Shown one piece after another: positions 15,767-24,595 of a stretch of 36,811 nucleotides of DNA. Below the pieces are notes generated by a model, which was given only the letters and a program-made list of their open reading frames with translations, was not told the origin of the DNA and made no database searches. Both the position numbers and the translations under genes were made by a program. The stretch comes from Aphodosoma sp045631465. GTDB taxonomy: Bacteria; Bacteroidota; Bacteroidia; Bacteroidales; Paludibacteraceae. The stretch's first letter is position 1; each line of letters begins with the position of its first letter. The stretch covers positions 1-36,811 of the forward strand of contig JAZQUV010000013.1 in assembly GCA_045631465.1 (NCBI GenBank). Reading direction: 5' to 3'.

Positions 15767-16360
15767 ATGAAACGCATACTACTCACCGGTTTTGAACCTT
15801 TTCATGAATATAAAATAAACTCATCTTGGTCGCTTGTAGATTCTTTCGAGAATACTACAAGTGATTTTGAGTCTATTAAGTTACGATTGCCTGTCGAATT
15901 TAAGGCCGTGTCGAATCTTGTGCCAGAGATGCTTAAGCAATACCAACCTGATATTGTATTAGCTTTCGGACAATGCACCAGCGACTCTATCCGCATCGAG
16001 CGCGTGGCATTGAACCTTGATGATGCCCGCACTGCCGACAATAGTGGTTATACTCCTATTGATGAACTAATTCACGTAGATGGCAAAAATGCCTATTTTT
16101 CATCTTTACCAATCAAAGCTATACAACATGCTGTGGTAGCAAAAAATATACCTGCCGTAATATCAAATTCAGCAGGCACATACGTATGCAACCATCTTTT
16201 TTATGAACTGTTCTACTGGTGTGATAAATTGTCGTTGCCAACTAAAATTGGTTTTGTACATCTTCCACGTTTACCCGAGCAAGTCATAGGCACACAAAAC
16301 CCATCTATGCCCCTCCAACAAATGCAAATTGCTTTACACGAAATAATTAAGATTTTATGA
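15767..16360 (+). CDS. pcp: Pyrrolidone-carboxylate peptidase (pyroglutamyl peptidase I)
   Basis: It removes N-terminal pyroglutamate from peptides in the cytoplasm (peptidase family C15). The 197 residues begin MKRILLTGFEPF, the family signature. The catalytic triad is visible: Glu near 77 in RIERVALNLDDAR, Cys near 141 in SAGTYVCNHLFY, and His near 165 in GFVHLPRLPEQ. Slightly shorter than the usual 200-215 residues. It overlaps the next gene by four bases (ATGA), so the two are translationally coupled. Confidence 0.93.
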   Translation: MKRILLTGFEPFHEYKINSSWSLVDSFENTTSDFESIKLRLPVEFKAVSNLVPEMLKQYQPDIVLAFGQCTSDSIRIERVALNLDDARTADNSGYTPIDELIHVDGKNAYFSSLPIKAIQHAVVAKNIPAVISNSAGTYVCNHLFYELFYWCDKLSLPTKIGFVHLPRLPEQVIGTQNPSMPLQQMQIALHEIIKIL

Positions 16361-17121
16361 AACGTATAATTTTTTCTCTCTTATTTCTCTTGTCGCTCTC
16401 AGTTTTAGTCGCACAAGAGTCTGAATTTACTATTTCTGCCGATCGACCTGGCATGGCTACAGGTGTCGATATATTGCCATTCAAGAAAGTTCAGTTCGAA
16501 ACTGGTTTTCAATGGGATTATTCTGGTACATCTGCAATTACTTTACCAACGGCTATGTTGCGCTTTGGTTTGTCTGATTTTGCCGAATTGCGTTTGCAAT
16601 ACGACGGCACTTTAACTGAAAACTTAGGAGCCCCATGGAACTATAGTGTCGAACCTCTCACTATCGGCACTAAAATCAAAGTGCTCGAGGGAGGACAATA
16701 TGTTCCTGCTATCAGTTTTATGGCAAATCTTGCCATTCCATCCACATCCGATTTGGCGCATACTATGCACGTAGCCCCAAGTCTTTATCTCTTGTTTCAA
16801 AATGATATTACCGATTGGTTTAATGTCGGATATAATGTCGGTGTAGAGTGGAATGGCGAAGATGCTACTCCTGCCACATTCCTTGCTGTTTGTCTTGGCT
16901 TTGGTATTACCGACAATTTTGGTGCTTTCCTCGAAAGTTACAACTATTTCTCTCGTTATGACCTCTCAACTGGCAAAACTGCAGTTGATGCCAATCTCGA
17001 TTTTGGATTCAACTACATTGTTCATCCACGTATCCAATTCGACCTCTATGCTTCATTCAACTGCCAAGACCCTAAGTCTTATTCTAATATCGGTCTTGGC
17101 ATCGCATGGTTAATAAATTAA
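16357..17121 (+). CDS. Secreted, outer-membrane-like protein (Phenol_MetA_deg/transporter-like family)
   Basis: 254 residues. Signal peptide about 1-19 (ends LVAQ). The start FTISADRPGMATGVDILPF and KVQFETGFQWDYS, plus repeated amphipathic strands (FAELRLQYDG, WFNVGYNVGVEWNG), are typical of the uncharacterised outer-membrane family often annotated as transporter or MetA-pathway phenol degradation. The last residue lies in a hydrophobic strand (IGLGIAWLIN), as expected for a barrel. Role unknown. Confidence 0.78.
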   Translation: MKRIIFSLLFLLSLSVLVAQESEFTISADRPGMATGVDILPFKKVQFETGFQWDYSGTSAITLPTAMLRFGLSDFAELRLQYDGTLTENLGAPWNYSVEPLTIGTKIKVLEGGQYVPAISFMANLAIPSTSDLAHTMHVAPSLYLLFQNDITDWFNVGYNVGVEWNGEDATPATFLAVCLGFGITDNFGAFLESYNYFSRYDLSTGKTAVDANLDFGFNYIVHPRIQFDLYASFNCQDPKSYSNIGLGIAWLIN

Positions 17122-17136
17122 TGTAAATAAAATAAT

Positions 17137-18897
17137 ATGGAATCAAAAGTACAAAATTTTAAACAAGAATTAGCGCGAGTATTTGACGATAATCTCCGCA
17201 CAACAAAGCAATGGCATAATTATGTCGATTATGTTATTATTGGTTTTATTGTATTGTCAACAGTTGAGGTCTTTCTCTCTACTTATGATGTTATCGTATT
17301 ACAGTATGGTAAAATATTACATTTTGTCGATATATTGACCACTATATTTTTCACTATCGAGGTTACTTTGCGTATTTGGTGTGCGGATATAAGTGATGAA
17401 AAATATAAAGGTTTTAAAGGTCGTGTTCGATATTGTTGTTCTTTCTACGGATTGATAGATATTATCTCTACCTATCCTTTCTATCTCAATTTCTTTATGC
17501 CGATGCCATATGCCGCATTAAAAGCATTTCGTATAGCTCGACTTTTGCGTATCTTCCGCTATATGAAAGCTTTTGGGGTTTTATCACGAGCAATACGTTC
17601 AAAGAAAGACGAAATGGTGGTGTCACTTCAATTTCTTACTATCATTACACTAATACTCTCATTTGTTCTATTCTTTGTTGAACACGAGGCGCAACCTGAG
17701 GTCTACGACAATGGTTGGATTTCAGTAGTTTGGGCATTTGCTCAATACATCGGCGACCCAGGCAACTTTGCCGATACTCCTCCTATCACTTTCGTAGGTC
17801 GCATAATTGCCACTATTATTGGTATTCTCGGTATTGCTATTTTCGCCGTACCAGCCGGTCTCATCGGTTCGGCATTCTCTGACGTAATGGCTGAAGATGC
17901 TCAAGAGGCAGAGTTGAAAGAGAATGTGCAAAAAATAAATGAATATATGTTGGTCAAAAGTATTAAACGAGGCAATCTATTTTGGCCGGCACAAAATTTA
18001 AGTCTTGGCGACTTAAAAATGTCTTTGGGTTTGTCGGAAGAAGAAACGATTAAAGCTGTAAAATCATCAAATAATTTGCGCTTAAAAAATTTAGCTGCAG
18101 CAATTAATCAAGGTCCTAAAAATGATATGTTAGTGGTCAATCAGTTTTATATCAATAATGAATATGGTTGTTGCATCGACCGAAATTCAAGTGTTACAAT
18201 TGTGAATCCTCTTGGCATAGGTGATAATGGATTAAGTTTTTTTGATTGGCATCTTGCTCAATTAGGAGGGTTTAATTATGTCGCAAATGAGAAATTCTCA
18301 CGTACTCATTCTGATTCTGATAAAAGGTGTAATCTTTATACTATCACTGACGATAGTAAATCGCATCCATTTTTTCAAAAATATATAGATGATATAACTC
18401 GCAATAGAAGTGAAAAAGATTGGATTGTTATTGTTGCTGGCGAGCAAATAGTGAAAAATTCAGAGTATGATTTCCATTTCGAACTTGGTGGTGAAAAAGG
18501 TGAAACTTCATTTGATTTTCTAGAACCAATACCTAATGATATGGAAAAAGTAAAACAATTATTTGATGACTTTAGTAGAACGCTTGAAGATACTTGTGGC
18601 TTGAAAACAGATTGTCATCAAGTACAACCAAAAGTAGCTAAACAGAATATATCTAGATACTTAAAAACAATAACAGGCGCAAATGTTTTACTTATAACTG
18701 TTTCGTATGATTTGATGATCTTTAACAAAAAAGCGCATGAAGCTATTATAACAATGGCGCAGGTGTTAAATCGTAATCTTGAAACAAAGAAAGAAAACAA
18801 ACTTTATAGTGAAGAATATAAAGTTCGTCCAGTTGAGTCTAAATATTGGTGTGATTTATATGGAATTACTGATCCAACTTTACAAAATAACATCTAA
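17137..18897 (+). CDS. Voltage-sensor ion channel with atypical pore and large C-terminal domain
   Basis: 586 residues. Segments S1-S4 occupy about 25-150; S4 (LKAFRIARLLRIFRYMKAFG, about 128-147) carries arginines every third residue. S5 is about 167-188, pore loop about 190-215, S6 about 220-250 (IIATIIGILGIAIFAVPAGLI). Where K+ channels have TVGYGD this protein has QYIGDPGNF, so the usual filter is absent and ion selectivity is open. Residues about 270-586 are soluble, with no recognised domain (no RCK or cyclic-nucleotide motif seen). The 3' end overlaps the peptidase gene by 38 bases. Confidence 0.85.
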   Translation: MESKVQNFKQELARVFDDNLRTTKQWHNYVDYVIIGFIVLSTVEVFLSTYDVIVLQYGKILHFVDILTTIFFTIEVTLRIWCADISDEKYKGFKGRVRYCCSFYGLIDIISTYPFYLNFFMPMPYAALKAFRIARLLRIFRYMKAFGVLSRAIRSKKDEMVVSLQFLTIITLILSFVLFFVEHEAQPEVYDNGWISVVWAFAQYIGDPGNFADTPPITFVGRIIATIIGILGIAIFAVPAGLIGSAFSDVMAEDAQEAELKENVQKINEYMLVKSIKRGNLFWPAQNLSLGDLKMSLGLSEEETIKAVKSSNNLRLKNLAAAINQGPKNDMLVVNQFYINNEYGCCIDRNSSVTIVNPLGIGDNGLSFFDWHLAQLGGFNYVANEKFSRTHSDSDKRCNLYTITDDSKSHPFFQKYIDDITRNRSEKDWIVIVAGEQIVKNSEYDFHFELGGEKGETSFDFLEPIPNDMEKVKQLFDDFSRTLEDTCGLKTDCHQVQPKVAKQNISRYLKTITGANVLLITVSYDLMIFNKKAHEAIITMAQVLNRNLETKKENKLYSEEYKVRPVESKYWCDLYGITDPTLQNNI

Positions 18898-19591
18898 ATC
18901 AGGTAGGGAAGACAAAATAAAGTCTTTTCTACTTGATTCTTTGAAATATATACAACTCAAAATTGAGACTGACCCAATTGGCAATCTTTTTATCACTAAA
19001 GGTCAAACTGACATTTATCCTTGTATTGCGGCGCATTTAGATGAAATCCACACTCCATGCAAACGAGAAATTGTCATAGACAATGACACCATCTATGCAG
19101 TTGATGAAATGTGGAATCGTGTAGGTTGTGGCGCTGACGACAAAAATGGTTTATGGATTGCCATAAATCTATTGCGAAGTGCACCTATTTTGAAAGTTGC
19201 TCTGTTTGTGCAAGAAGAAAAACTTGGTACAATCGCAGGTTGTCGTGGGGCTAATGCTTGTAATCTATCTTTTTTCAACGATGTAAAATACATTCTTGAG
19301 TGCGACCGCAAAGGAGCGCATGATGTTGTGGCTATAGGTAAAGGCGATATCCAACTATGTGAGAGTAATTTTATCCCTCAAACTCTTTTAGACAAATACG
19401 ATTACCAAATGGTCAGCGGTGGTAAAACTGATGTCGTAGCTCTAAAAATGCGAGGACTAAAAATCCCTGTTTGCAACATCAGTTGTGGTTACTACAATGC
19501 CCACAAAAACAATGAATACACACACCTTTCAGAACTCCAAAATTGTTTGTCTTTTGTAAAAGAATTTATTAGTAATTCCCCTTTACCTTAA
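18860..19591 (+). CDS. Zinc-dependent M20/M42-like peptidase
   Basis: 243 residues from MELLIQLYKITSKSGREDKI, the normal family opening. An earlier in-frame ATG at 18779 lies well inside the channel gene and adds no family-like sequence. Metal ligands fit the di-zinc peptidase pattern: His in AAHLDEIHT, Asp in CGADDKNG, Glu-Glu in VQEEKLG, Asp in LECDRKG, and a late His in YYNAHKNNEYTH. It is shorter than typical 340-residue M42 enzymes and lacks a clear lid or tetramerisation insert. Overlap with the channel frame suggests coupled translation. Probably cytoplasmic. Confidence 0.8.
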   Translation: MELLIQLYKITSKSGREDKIKSFLLDSLKYIQLKIETDPIGNLFITKGQTDIYPCIAAHLDEIHTPCKREIVIDNDTIYAVDEMWNRVGCGADDKNGLWIAINLLRSAPILKVALFVQEEKLGTIAGCRGANACNLSFFNDVKYILECDRKGAHDVVAIGKGDIQLCESNFIPQTLLDKYDYQMVSGGKTDVVALKMRGLKIPVCNISCGYYNAHKNNEYTHLSELQNCLSFVKEFISNSPLP

Positions 19592-19675
19592 GTAAGGTGC
19601 AAGCAACCTGTACCGAAGAAAACAGCCACTTTCTCACCTCCCACTTACAAAGTTTGCAAAGTTGGTGCAAGCCGA

Positions 19676-19738
19676 AAATTGCGATTAAGTGAGAGAAAAG
19701 ATAAGTTTACTTAATCTTTTCCGAGCGATAGCAATTTC
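19676..19738. repeat. Nested imperfect palindrome, copy 2 of family
   Basis: Outer AAATTGC/GCAATTT, conserved GATTAAGTGAG and CGAGCGATAGC, and inner GAAAAGATAAG with CTTAATCTTTTC around TTTA. The inner stem sequence differs from copy 1 but pairing is kept. Confidence 0.75.
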
Positions 19739-19743
19739 ATGAT

Positions 19744-19796
19744 TAAGAGAGTAGAGCAGAGCCAAGCTTGCTTGAGCTATGCCGAGGCGCAGCCCA
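19744..19796. repeat. Partial palindrome of the same family
   Basis: GCAGAGCCAAGC/GCTTGAGCTATGC with CGAGGCGCAGC after it closely matches the inner part of the copy at 32777-32838, but the left outer arm is not preserved. Confidence 0.6.
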
Positions 19797-19909
19797 ACTT
19801 CATGATAGTAAAGTTGGTGCAAGCCGTACACAAAACCCCAACTTTGCAATTGCAAAGTTGCAAAGTTGCCAATATATTGATAATCTTGATGTTAATAAAA
19901 TGACTTTTG

Positions 19910-20007
19910 GGAACTTTGCAAGTGTAAAAATAGCGGATGTTGTTAATAATCAGAATGTTATACTGAACTTTGCAAACTTTGCAACCATATGGCACTTGCA
20001 AAGTTCC
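19910..20007. repeat. 98-bp unit with 15-bp perfect terminal inverted repeats
   Basis: GGAACTTTGCAAGTG (19910-19924) and CACTTGCAAAGTTCC (19993-20007) bound an AT-rich core with no frame of its own. It resembles a miniature inverted-repeat element. No obvious target-site duplication is seen. Confidence 0.6.
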
Positions 20008-20084
20008 GTGTCTTCTTTTTTGACATTCTTTTGAATATCAGTTAATTATCTTTGATAGAGACAAGAAAAATCCCTTTAAAACGT

Positions 20085-20116
20085 AAAAAATATGCCTAAA
20101 AACAGGCATATTTTTT
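20085..20116. terminator. Bidirectional terminator
   Basis: AAAAAATATGCCT (20085-20097) and AGGCATATTTTTT (20104-20116) give a 13-bp stem with A and T tracts on the two sides, so it can end transcripts from both strands. It lies 48 bases past the stop of the minus-strand gene. Confidence 0.8.
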
Positions 20117-20163
20117 CCTAAAAAACTTGTCGTTTGTGGCCAATTTTCGAGTATATAAAGTGA

Positions 20164-20994
20164 TTATTTCACCACATCTATCGAATATCTCACCCCAATC
20201 CTAACTTCGTGATATCCCCAATCTAGAATGCCATATTGGTATGCCACGTATGTCTCAAATCCTAGCGGGCATGGCACTCCCAATTTCGCTTTAACCGTCA
20301 TCGGACAATCCCCATTATTTTGCCATCCACTATAGCCTCCCCATTCTGTCATCAGGCGTAAATATCGAGCTTCAAATTCAGCCCTTAGTCCATACATATA
20401 AGCATCATTTTGCTCGGCGCGTCCTGTTTGCCAACAATAGAAACCTATAGCTCCTGCAATGCTCATCGATTGCGCCCAACTATTTTCAAACTCTATCTTT
20501 TCTGCCACTGTCAAATCAAGGAAATATCCCGGTGCATCAATAAAGCGACGATTCTCAAAATCTCCCCCTGATGCAGTTTTAATACCTATTCGTGCTACTG
20601 CCGATGGAATATATTCTCCCTTAAACCAATCCTTATGTAGCACCTGAATATTCGTGCTCAAATAGATATCCCCAGCTACATTTTTCCATTGATTATCAAG
20701 TTGGTAAAAATCCATCACCGAATACCACGCCTCAAGGTTCGCCCAACGCGAAAATAGTGGGATATTCAATCGCAGATTTGGCGTAAATGTCTTGCTTTGG
20801 TCAACTCCTCTAAAGTAACTACCTGAGATTTCTACCGATAACTCTTCTGATGTCTCTCCCGACGACATATCTATCACAGGCAATGCATTGGGCCCCCATT
20901 GCGTCTGTCCCCATCCCGATAGCGAAAAAAACAAAGCACAACATACGAGGCATAACCTCATACATTGTGCTTTAATATTTAGTTTGTCAGTCAT
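20164..20994 (-). CDS. Secreted outer-membrane-like protein of unknown function
   Basis: 276 residues from MTDKLNIKAQCMRLCLVCC; signal peptide ends near SLSGWGQ. A longer frame from 21021 would begin in a TTCAACT repeat, so it is not used. The mature part has alternating aromatic strands (YFRGVDQSKTFTPNLRLNIPLF, YLRLMTEWGGYSGWQ) and ends VRIGVRYSIDVVK, as outer-membrane beta-barrels do. It may be a small barrel of about 12 strands. No named family recognised. It is 55 bases downstream of argS on the same strand. Confidence 0.75.
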   Translation of the reverse strand: MTDKLNIKAQCMRLCLVCCALFFSLSGWGQTQWGPNALPVIDMSSGETSEELSVEISGSYFRGVDQSKTFTPNLRLNIPLFSRWANLEAWYSVMDFYQLDNQWKNVAGDIYLSTNIQVLHKDWFKGEYIPSAVARIGIKTASGGDFENRRFIDAPGYFLDLTVAEKIEFENSWAQSMSIAGAIGFYCWQTGRAEQNDAYMYGLRAEFEARYLRLMTEWGGYSGWQNNGDCPMTVKAKLGVPCPLGFETYVAYQYGILDWGYHEVRIGVRYSIDVVK

Positions 20995-21012
20995 AAGATT
21001 ATGAGTTAATTT

Positions 21013-21044
21013 AACTTTCAACTCTCAACTTTCAACTTTCAACT
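21013..21044. repeat. TTTCAAC-type heptad tandem repeat between argS and the next gene
   Basis: About four units of TTTCAAC/TCTCAAC. It belongs with arrays at 28243-28263, 34770-34800 and near 36656-36718. Confidence 0.8.
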
Positions 21045-21049
21045 CGTTT

Positions 21050-22837
21050 TTACATTCTCTCTGGCATCTCGATACCGAGCAATCCCATACCCGAAGTAAT
21101 CACTTTAGCCACATTTGCCGAAAGCAATAGACGCAAGTTTTTCACTTCTGCGTTTTCTTCTTTGAGGATTGGCGATGCTTGATAGAATTGGTTGTACTCT
21201 TTCACCAAGTCATACACATAGTTTGCAATCAACGCTGGTGAGAAATCTTCACCTGCTTGGCGCACTACGTTAGGGTAGTTTGTAAGCATTTGGATGAGAG
21301 TGCGTTCTTTTTCAGTGATTTCCATAGCCTCATTTGCTGCCACTACTTCAACGCCTTGTTCCTCTGCTTTGCGGAGAACTGATTTGATACGAGCGTTTGT
21401 ATATTGGATGAATGGACCTGTATTACCATTGAAATCAATTGATTCTTTAGGGTTGAATGTCATATTCTTGCGAGGGTCAACTTTCAAAATGAAGTATTTC
21501 AACGCGCCAAGACCTACCATGCGACAGATGTCGTTAATCATCTCTTCCGAGCAGTTGTCCAATTTGCCGAGCTCGTCTGATGTCTCGCGTGCTTGTGCCA
21601 CCATTTCTGCTATCAAATCGTCTGCATCAACCACAGTACCTTCGCGGCTCTTCATTTTACCTTCTGGTAATTCAACCATACCGTATGAGAAGTGTACCAA
21701 CTCTTTACCCCATTCAAATCCGAGTTTGTCAAGCAATAACGACAACACTTGGAAGTGATAGTTTTGCTCATTACCAACCACATACACCATCTTGTTGATA
21801 GGGTAGTCTTGGTAACGCAATTTTGCAGTACCGATATCTTGAGTCATATACACCGATGTGCCATCTGTACGCAACAAGAGTTTTTCGTCCAAGCCATCGG
21901 CTGTCAAGTTTGCCCAAACTGAGTTATCTGGACGGCGGTAGAAGATACCTTTTTCTAATCCCTCTTCTACTTTCGATTTTCCTTCGAGATAAGTGTCAGA
22001 TTCGTAATAGATTTTGTCGAAATCTACACCCATTTTCTTGTATGTTTCATCGAATCCGGCATATACCCACTCGTTCATCTCTCTCCACAAACCACGCACT
22101 TCTGGGTCGTTTTGTTCCCATTTGAGGAGCATTGCTTGTGCTTCAACCATCAACGGAGCTTTGCGTTTTGCTTCATCTTCTTCCATACCTTGAGCCATAA
22201 GCTCTTTAACTTCAGCCTTATAGTGTTTGTCAAACTCTACATAGTATTTACCCACGAGGTGGTCGCCTTTCATGCCGCTTGAAGCTGGAGTCTCGCCATT
22301 GCCGTATTTCAACCATGCCAACATCGATTTACAAATATGGATACCACGGTCGTTTACGATATTGGTTTTTACGATTTTCCAACCATTTGCCTCTTGGATG
22401 CGTGAGATTGAATAACCGAGAAGGTTGTTACGAATGTGACCCAAGTGGAGTGGTTTATTTGTATTAGGTGATGAGTATTCAATCATCATCAATGGCGAAT
22501 TTTCATCAGCGCGAGTGTGACCAAAATCTGCATCTGCGTTAATATTATTAAGTGTAGCCACCCAATGTTGTTGGTTGATTGAGAGGTTCAAGAAACCTTT
22601 TACAACATTAAATTTCACCACCAAACCTTCGTTTGCTACTAAATATTCTCCAATTTCAGCACTCACTTGTTCTGGTGCTTTGCGAGCTGCTTTCACAAAT
22701 GGGAATGTCAAAAGCGTAATATCGCCTTCAAATTCACTACGTGTTTTTTGTAGTTGCACTGCACTTTCTTCTACTTCAAGTCCATAAAGCGACTTCACCG
22801 CAGCAACCACAGCTTGTGATAATTTACTTTCAATCAT
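21050..22837 (-). CDS. argS: Arginine-tRNA ligase
   Basis: Class I synthetase charging tRNA-Arg. 595 residues from MIESKLSQAVVAAVKSLYG; an upstream ATG at 22909 gives 24 extra residues with no family likeness. The N-terminal additional domain occupies about 1-110. The HIGH-type motif is in SSPNTNKPLHLGHIRNN; the KMSKS-like loop is GKMKSREGTVVDADDLI. The C-terminal anticodon-binding domain ends LLGIEMPERM. Length is normal. Intergenic 22838-23037 upstream carries interspersed repeats. Confidence 0.96.
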   Translation of the reverse strand: MIESKLSQAVVAAVKSLYGLEVEESAVQLQKTRSEFEGDITLLTFPFVKAARKAPEQVSAEIGEYLVANEGLVVKFNVVKGFLNLSINQQHWVATLNNINADADFGHTRADENSPLMMIEYSSPNTNKPLHLGHIRNNLLGYSISRIQEANGWKIVKTNIVNDRGIHICKSMLAWLKYGNGETPASSGMKGDHLVGKYYVEFDKHYKAEVKELMAQGMEEDEAKRKAPLMVEAQAMLLKWEQNDPEVRGLWREMNEWVYAGFDETYKKMGVDFDKIYYESDTYLEGKSKVEEGLEKGIFYRRPDNSVWANLTADGLDEKLLLRTDGTSVYMTQDIGTAKLRYQDYPINKMVYVVGNEQNYHFQVLSLLLDKLGFEWGKELVHFSYGMVELPEGKMKSREGTVVDADDLIAEMVAQARETSDELGKLDNCSEEMINDICRMVGLGALKYFILKVDPRKNMTFNPKESIDFNGNTGPFIQYTNARIKSVLRKAEEQGVEVVAANEAMEITEKERTLIQMLTNYPNVVRQAGEDFSPALIANYVYDLVKEYNQFYQASPILKEENAEVKNLRLLLSANVAKVITSGMGLLGIEMPERM

Positions 22838-22892
22838 AATTTTATACTGTTTTAATATATTATTATCTGTTAATAGTTCTTTTGTGTAAAAG

Positions 22893-23036
22893 TCCTCAAA
22901 GAGGGTCAACCATACTTAACCGCGAGTGACCAACGGGAACCTGCGGTTGGACAGGCATTTCTTGCTTACCGTCCCCGAAGGGGGCGAATTACATGACTAA
23001 ATTAGTGTAATCTGTGGGAGATAAAATTATATCGGA
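22893..23036. repeat. Degenerate interspersed repeats between argS and the YeiH gene
   Basis: Contains GTCCTCAAAGAGGGTC, a hairpin-forming ACCGTCCCCGAAGGGGGCG and a final GTGTAATCTGTGGGAGATAA phrase, related to pieces at 7803-7842 and 8226-8250. No gene. Confidence 0.6.
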
Positions 23037-23037
23037 G

Positions 23038-23988
23038 TTAGAAACCGATGTTCATGATAGTTACCGCCGACACCACCGAAATCACCACCCACAATATCAC
23101 TCCCAACAAAATCGGACGCGCACCCACTTGTTTCAAACTTGCCCACGATAATCCCGAGCCTATCAAAAACAAGGTATAAATCATCCCATATCGTGCAATA
23201 CCAACTGTTTTCTCATACAACTCAGCCCCTTGTGGTATGTATGTTGCAATCACCATCGCAACTACATAAAGGAATATAAACCAAGGTATTGCAATTTTAC
23301 CCTTGCCACCTTCTTCTTTGTTGTATTTGTTGTAAACAACTGATATAAGCAATGTTAACGGAATAATCCACAGCGCACGAATCAATTTTGTAGTTGTTGC
23401 AATCTGGAGTGCCAATTCGCTTCTTTCTGCCGCGGCACCTACTACCGACGATGTATCATGTATTGCAATTGCACACCAATATCCGAACTCTGTATCGTTC
23501 ATCCCCAACCAGTTGCCTAACACGGGAAACACAAACAATGCAATGGCATTCAACGCAAAAATTGTCCCCAATGCCACGGTCATATCGTTGTCTTTGGCTT
23601 TAATCACAGGCGCAATTGCCGCAATAGCACTACCACCGCATATTGCCGTACCTCCCGACACTAATGTGCGCGTACCTATATTCACTTTCAGTAGTTTACC
23701 TATCCATATACCCAATCCCATTGTCAATGCAATCGAGAATATTGTAAACATAAATCCCGTCTTACCTGCTTCCATCGCGTCGGTCAAATTCATCCCAAAA
23801 CCTAATCCCACTACCGATGCTTGCAACAATATTTTAGTGAATATCTTGTTGTGTTGGATAAATGGATTACCCACCGTGAATGCTACAATCAACCCCGACA
23901 ATAATGCGGTCGCTGGTGTCAAAAATGGCACCAAAAATAACAAAATTACAAATATCGTTTCGCGTGTTTTCTGTGATAATTTCAGCAT
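23038..23988 (-). CDS. YeiH/UPF0324 family putative anion exporter
   Basis: Integral membrane protein of 316 residues with about ten hydrophobic segments. Family hallmarks: GLGFGMNLTDAMEAGK, LVSGGTAICGGSAIAAIAPV and AIHDTSSVVGAA. Relatives are annotated as putative sulfate exporters, with little direct evidence. Starts at 24000 or 24162 are also in frame. The promoter box at 24015-24022 rules out 24162 and leaves a sensible leader for 23988 (MLKLSQKTRETIF). It is divergent from smpB. Confidence 0.88.
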   Translation of the reverse strand: MLKLSQKTRETIFVILLFLVPFLTPATALLSGLIVAFTVGNPFIQHNKIFTKILLQASVVGLGFGMNLTDAMEAGKTGFMFTIFSIALTMGLGIWIGKLLKVNIGTRTLVSGGTAICGGSAIAAIAPVIKAKDNDMTVALGTIFALNAIALFVFPVLGNWLGMNDTEFGYWCAIAIHDTSSVVGAAAERSELALQIATTTKLIRALWIIPLTLLISVVYNKYNKEEGGKGKIAIPWFIFLYVVAMVIATYIPQGAELYEKTVGIARYGMIYTLFLIGSGLSWASLKQVGARPILLGVILWVVISVVSAVTIMNIGF

Positions 23989-24014
23989 ATTATTACACAT
24001 TATAAATAAAAATG

Positions 24015-24022
24015 CAAAGATA
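24015..24022 (-). promoter_or_regulatory. -7 promoter box of the YeiH-family gene
   Basis: Minus strand TATCTTTG, an exact TAnnTTTG match, 27 bases before the chosen start. Confidence 0.6.
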
Positions 24023-24079
24023 CAAAAAAAAACTGAAAAAATCCACCGAAAATAATTAAAAAATAATTCTATATTCTGC

Positions 24080-24110
24080 TTTGCGAATTGTGCTTTTTTT
24101 ATTACCTTTG
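24080..24110 (+). promoter_or_regulatory. -33/-7 promoter of smpB
   Basis: TTTG at 24080-24083, a 19-base spacer and TACCTTTG at 24103-24110: a complete Bacteroidetes promoter, 23 bases before the ATG. Confidence 0.75.
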
Positions 24111-24133
24111 TAGTTACGAAAAAAAACAAAAAT

Positions 24134-24589
24134 ATGAAACAACAACAGCAAGTAAATATCAAAAATAAACGTGCGAGTTTTGACTACGAATTGGTCGAAC
24201 GATTCACGGCTGGTTTAGTGCTCTATGGTACTGAAATCAAGTCGATTAGAGAAGGTAAAGCTAGCCTTGTCGACACCTATTGTCAGTTCTCAAATGGCGA
24301 ACTTTGGGTGCGCAATATGCAAATTTCTGCCTATCGTTTGGGCTATTACTACAACCACGATGTCAAACGCGAACGCAAACTTTTGCTCAACAAACGCGAA
24401 CTTCGTAAACTCGAAAAAGCCACTAAGGAGACTGGCTACACCATCGTGCCTACTAAACTTTTCACTAACGAAAAGGGCTTTGCTAAACTCGAAATTGCTC
24501 TTGCTCGTGGTAAAAAAGCCTACGACAAACGCGAAACTCTCAAAGAAAAAGAAGACCGTCGCGCAATGGACCGCTACCTCAAGATATAG
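24134..24589 (+). CDS. smpB: SsrA-binding protein SmpB
   Basis: SmpB delivers tmRNA to stalled ribosomes for trans-translation. 151 residues, normal length. Core motifs: NKRASFDYELVERFTAGLVLYGTEIKSIR, the ISAYRLGYYYNHD loop, and the basic tail GKKAYDKRETLKEKEDRRAMDR. It leads a plus-strand run of genes with gaps of 2-14 bases. The tmRNA gene itself is not in the window. Confidence 0.97.
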   Translation: MKQQQQVNIKNKRASFDYELVERFTAGLVLYGTEIKSIREGKASLVDTYCQFSNGELWVRNMQISAYRLGYYYNHDVKRERKLLLNKRELRKLEKATKETGYTIVPTKLFTNEKGFAKLEIALARGKKAYDKRETLKEKEDRRAMDRYLKI

Positions 24590-24595
24590 ATTTCT

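Larger units (their letters stand above)
19592..20163. other. Repeat-rich intergenic region without a convincing gene
   Basis: It contains a GCAAGCAACC repeat (19597-19620), two palindromes of the GATAAG family, many AACTTTGCAA phrases, a 98-bp inverted-repeat unit and a terminator. Frames across 19768-20034 (plus) and 19777-20001 (minus) translate the repeats and show no protein-like features. Confidence 0.7.

Noticed and set aside
19768..20034. Overlapping frames on both strands in the repeat-rich gap
   Set aside because: Both translate AACTTTGCAA repeats and the 98-bp inverted-repeat unit.
23513..24055. 180-codon plus-strand frame opposite the YeiH-family gene
   Set aside because: Antisense shadow; the minus strand has clear family motifs and a promoter.
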